Assembly (NCBI GenBank): GCA_964352985.1 | Contig: CAYGUK010000160.1 | Span: 1-6,630, forward strand | Source: CAYGUK01 sp964352985 | GTDB taxonomy: Bacteria; Pseudomonadota; Gammaproteobacteria; JAHCLG01 | DNA: 6,630 nt | Direction of reading: 5' to 3' | Part shown: piece after piece, positions 5,326-6,630 of the stretch | Numbering within the stretch: the first letter of the stretch is position 1 | How the letters are laid out: each line of letters starts with the position of its first letter | The notes under the pieces: generated by a model | The model's database searches: none | Seen by the model: the letters and a program-made list of their open reading frames with translations, nothing else | Told to the model about the DNA's origin: nothing | Position numbers and translations under genes: made by a program

Positions 5326-6630
5326 TCACATTCTAGCAGGTGTTGGAATGCCTAATAAATTAAGTCCTTTACCCATCGTAATTCCCACGGCTTTAGCAAG
5401 CAGTAATCTTGTTAATTTTAATTGTTCTGATTTTGCATTAATGATTGAACATTCTTCATAGAAGCTACTAAATAATTTTGCTAATTCGTAGAGATAAGAA
5501 CATAATCGAGAAGGTTTATATTGATCACATGCGTTTTCAACAATATTGTTAAATAAGCAGAGTTTAATGAGAAGCGCGATTTCTTGGTCTTTTTTCAGTA
5601 GTGTCCAATCAGGTTTTTCATTTAAATTGCATTCCACTTTTTTGCATAGCGAATTAATTCGAGCATAGGAATATTGCAGATACGGGCCAGTTTCACCATC
5701 AAGCTTTAACCATTCTGTTAAATCAAAAATGATCTTCTTGGTATTATCCATCCGAATCATGCCATATTTTATCGCACCATTTGCAACCATTCTTGCGGTA
5801 TCATCCACTTCTTCTGCTGTCCAAGGGTTTTGTTCAAGCGTTAAATATTTATTGAGATATTCTTCCTTGATAGTGTTTTCCATTTTATCTAATAATGTCA
5901 TCAAAGGAATAATATTTCCTTTTCTTGAACTCATGGGGCCATCAGGCAACTCGACGACATTATATTGTAGATGAAAACAATCTTTAGCTTGCTCAAAGCC
6001 TGCATTTTCCAGTATTTTAAATACTTGCTTAAAATGAAAAGCTTGTCTGTCATCGACTATGTAAACATTTTTTTGAATGTTGAAATCTTCGAATTTCTTT
6101 TTTGCGAGTAATATATCTTTACAAGCATAATTTCCATTGCCATCTGATTTGATCAAAATACAAAACCCCAGTTTATCATCTGATAAGTCAGCGCCTATTG
6201 CACCTTCAGATTTTATTAATACGCCTTGTTTGAAAAGTTCGTTCGCTAAATTCAAAGAGTCGACATTTAATTCAGATTCAAAAAACCATTTATCAAATTT
6301 AACATCCGCCCAAGTATAGGCATCATTCATTAAATCCAATGACCATTGCCGGGTTTCTTGCCAGAGATCAAAAAAGCGTCCTTCACCCGATTCAAGTTGT
6401 TTTAAAATCGTGGTTAATTGTTTTTTATTGTCTTCAAACTTTTCTGTTTCTTTTTGATCTTCTAAAAGTTGATTTGATTTTGTATAAATATCACCAAGCC
6501 ATGCCCCTTTGTTCGTTTTTGGAAAATCATTTTTAACAAAGTTATCAATATACCAAAGACATTTCGCGACATGTGTCCCCATATCACCAGGATAGGTGGC
6601 AGTTAAAATGTCGTAACCACAATATTGATG
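5326..6630 (-). CDS. argS: Arginyl-tRNA synthetase (5' end outside window)
   Basis: Class I aminoacyl-tRNA synthetase that charges tRNA-Arg with arginine in the cytoplasm, using ATP. The window holds about 434 C-terminal residues. The frame stays open to the right edge, past the internal ATG at 6582, reading YPGDMGTHVAK, the segment that follows the HIGH motif in the catalytic core. HIGH itself and the N-terminal tRNA-binding domain are outside. The KMSKS-equivalent loop is MSSRKGN (5914-5934). The helical anticodon-binding (DALR) domain opens with DGETGPYLQYSYARI (5656-5700), and the protein ends in the typical GLNLLGIPTPARM. Bacterial ArgRS usually has 550-600 residues, so roughly 120-160 are missing. 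The GTHVAK form differs from the E. coli-type GDWGTQF segment, so this is another ArgRS subtype. The gene looks intact, stops with TGA and has no clear terminator after it. Confidence 0.97.
   Translation of the reverse strand, partial: HQYCGYDILTATYPGDMGTHVAKCLWYIDNFVKNDFPKTNKGAWLGDIYTKSNQLLEDQKETEKFEDNKKQLTTILKQLESGEGRFFDLWQETRQWSLDLMNDAYTWADVKFDKWFFESELNVDSLNLANELFKQGVLIKSEGAIGADLSDDKLGFCILIKSDGNGNYACKDILLAKKKFEDFNIQKNVYIVDDRQAFHFKQVFKILENAGFEQAKDCFHLQYNVVELPDGPMSSRKGNIIPLMTLLDKMENTIKEEYLNKYLTLEQNPWTAEEVDDTARMVANGAIKYGMIRMDNTKKIIFDLTEWLKLDGETGPYLQYSYARINSLCKKVECNLNEKPDWTLLKKDQEIALLIKLCLFNNIVENACDQYKPSRLCSYLYELAKLFSSFYEECSIINAKSEQLKLTRLLLAKAVGITMGKGLNLLGIPTPARM

Noticed and set aside
5326..6582. 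Treating argS as starting at the ATG at 6582
   Set aside because: The frame remains open to the window edge and the upstream residues (YPGD before MGTHVAK) continue the conserved catalytic core, so this Met is internal.

Overview
The window is AT-rich (roughly one third G+C by eye). It reads as an accessory stretch of a bacterial chromosome beside one housekeeping gene. The only securely identified gene is the arginyl-tRNA synthetase gene (argS), on the minus strand and running off the right edge. The other five genes are single-copy, poorly conserved-looking proteins with no obvious metabolic role. Several have traits I associate with secreted effectors of intracellular Legionellales-type gammaproteobacteria: eukaryote-style short motifs, very basic tails, helical effector-like modules, and start sites mostly without a Shine-Dalgarno sequence. 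The lineage is an inference from style, not from a marker gene.

Layout: positions 1-217 are non-coding and hold a perfect 15-bp-arm palindrome (24-55) and a TATAAT box almost touching the first start codon. Two plus-strand genes follow, only 25 bp apart and probably co-transcribed: a 453-residue protein with a long Q/N/P-rich tail ending in a CaaX-like box (218-1579), and a 143-residue beta-rich protein (1605-2036). They converge on a 348-residue helical protein on the minus strand (2065-3111) across a 28-bp gap with no visible terminator. The 395-bp gap 3112-3506 holds a 20-codon minus-strand micro-ORF and a GC-rich hairpin. Further minus-strand genes follow: a GNAT-like protein (3507-4196), a very basic protein with an effector-like C-terminal module (4420-5043), and argS (5326 to the edge).

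No tRNA, rRNA, CRISPR array, transposase gene or phage gene is visible. The gaps 4197-4419 and 5044-5325 are very AT-rich; apart from a ribosome binding site at 5050-5054 I see nothing definite in them. The genes do not form a recognisable pathway. The most interesting reading is a cluster of candidate host-directed proteins next to argS, with the CaaX/PSAP-bearing 453-residue protein as the best candidate. All effector claims are inferences from sequence motifs.
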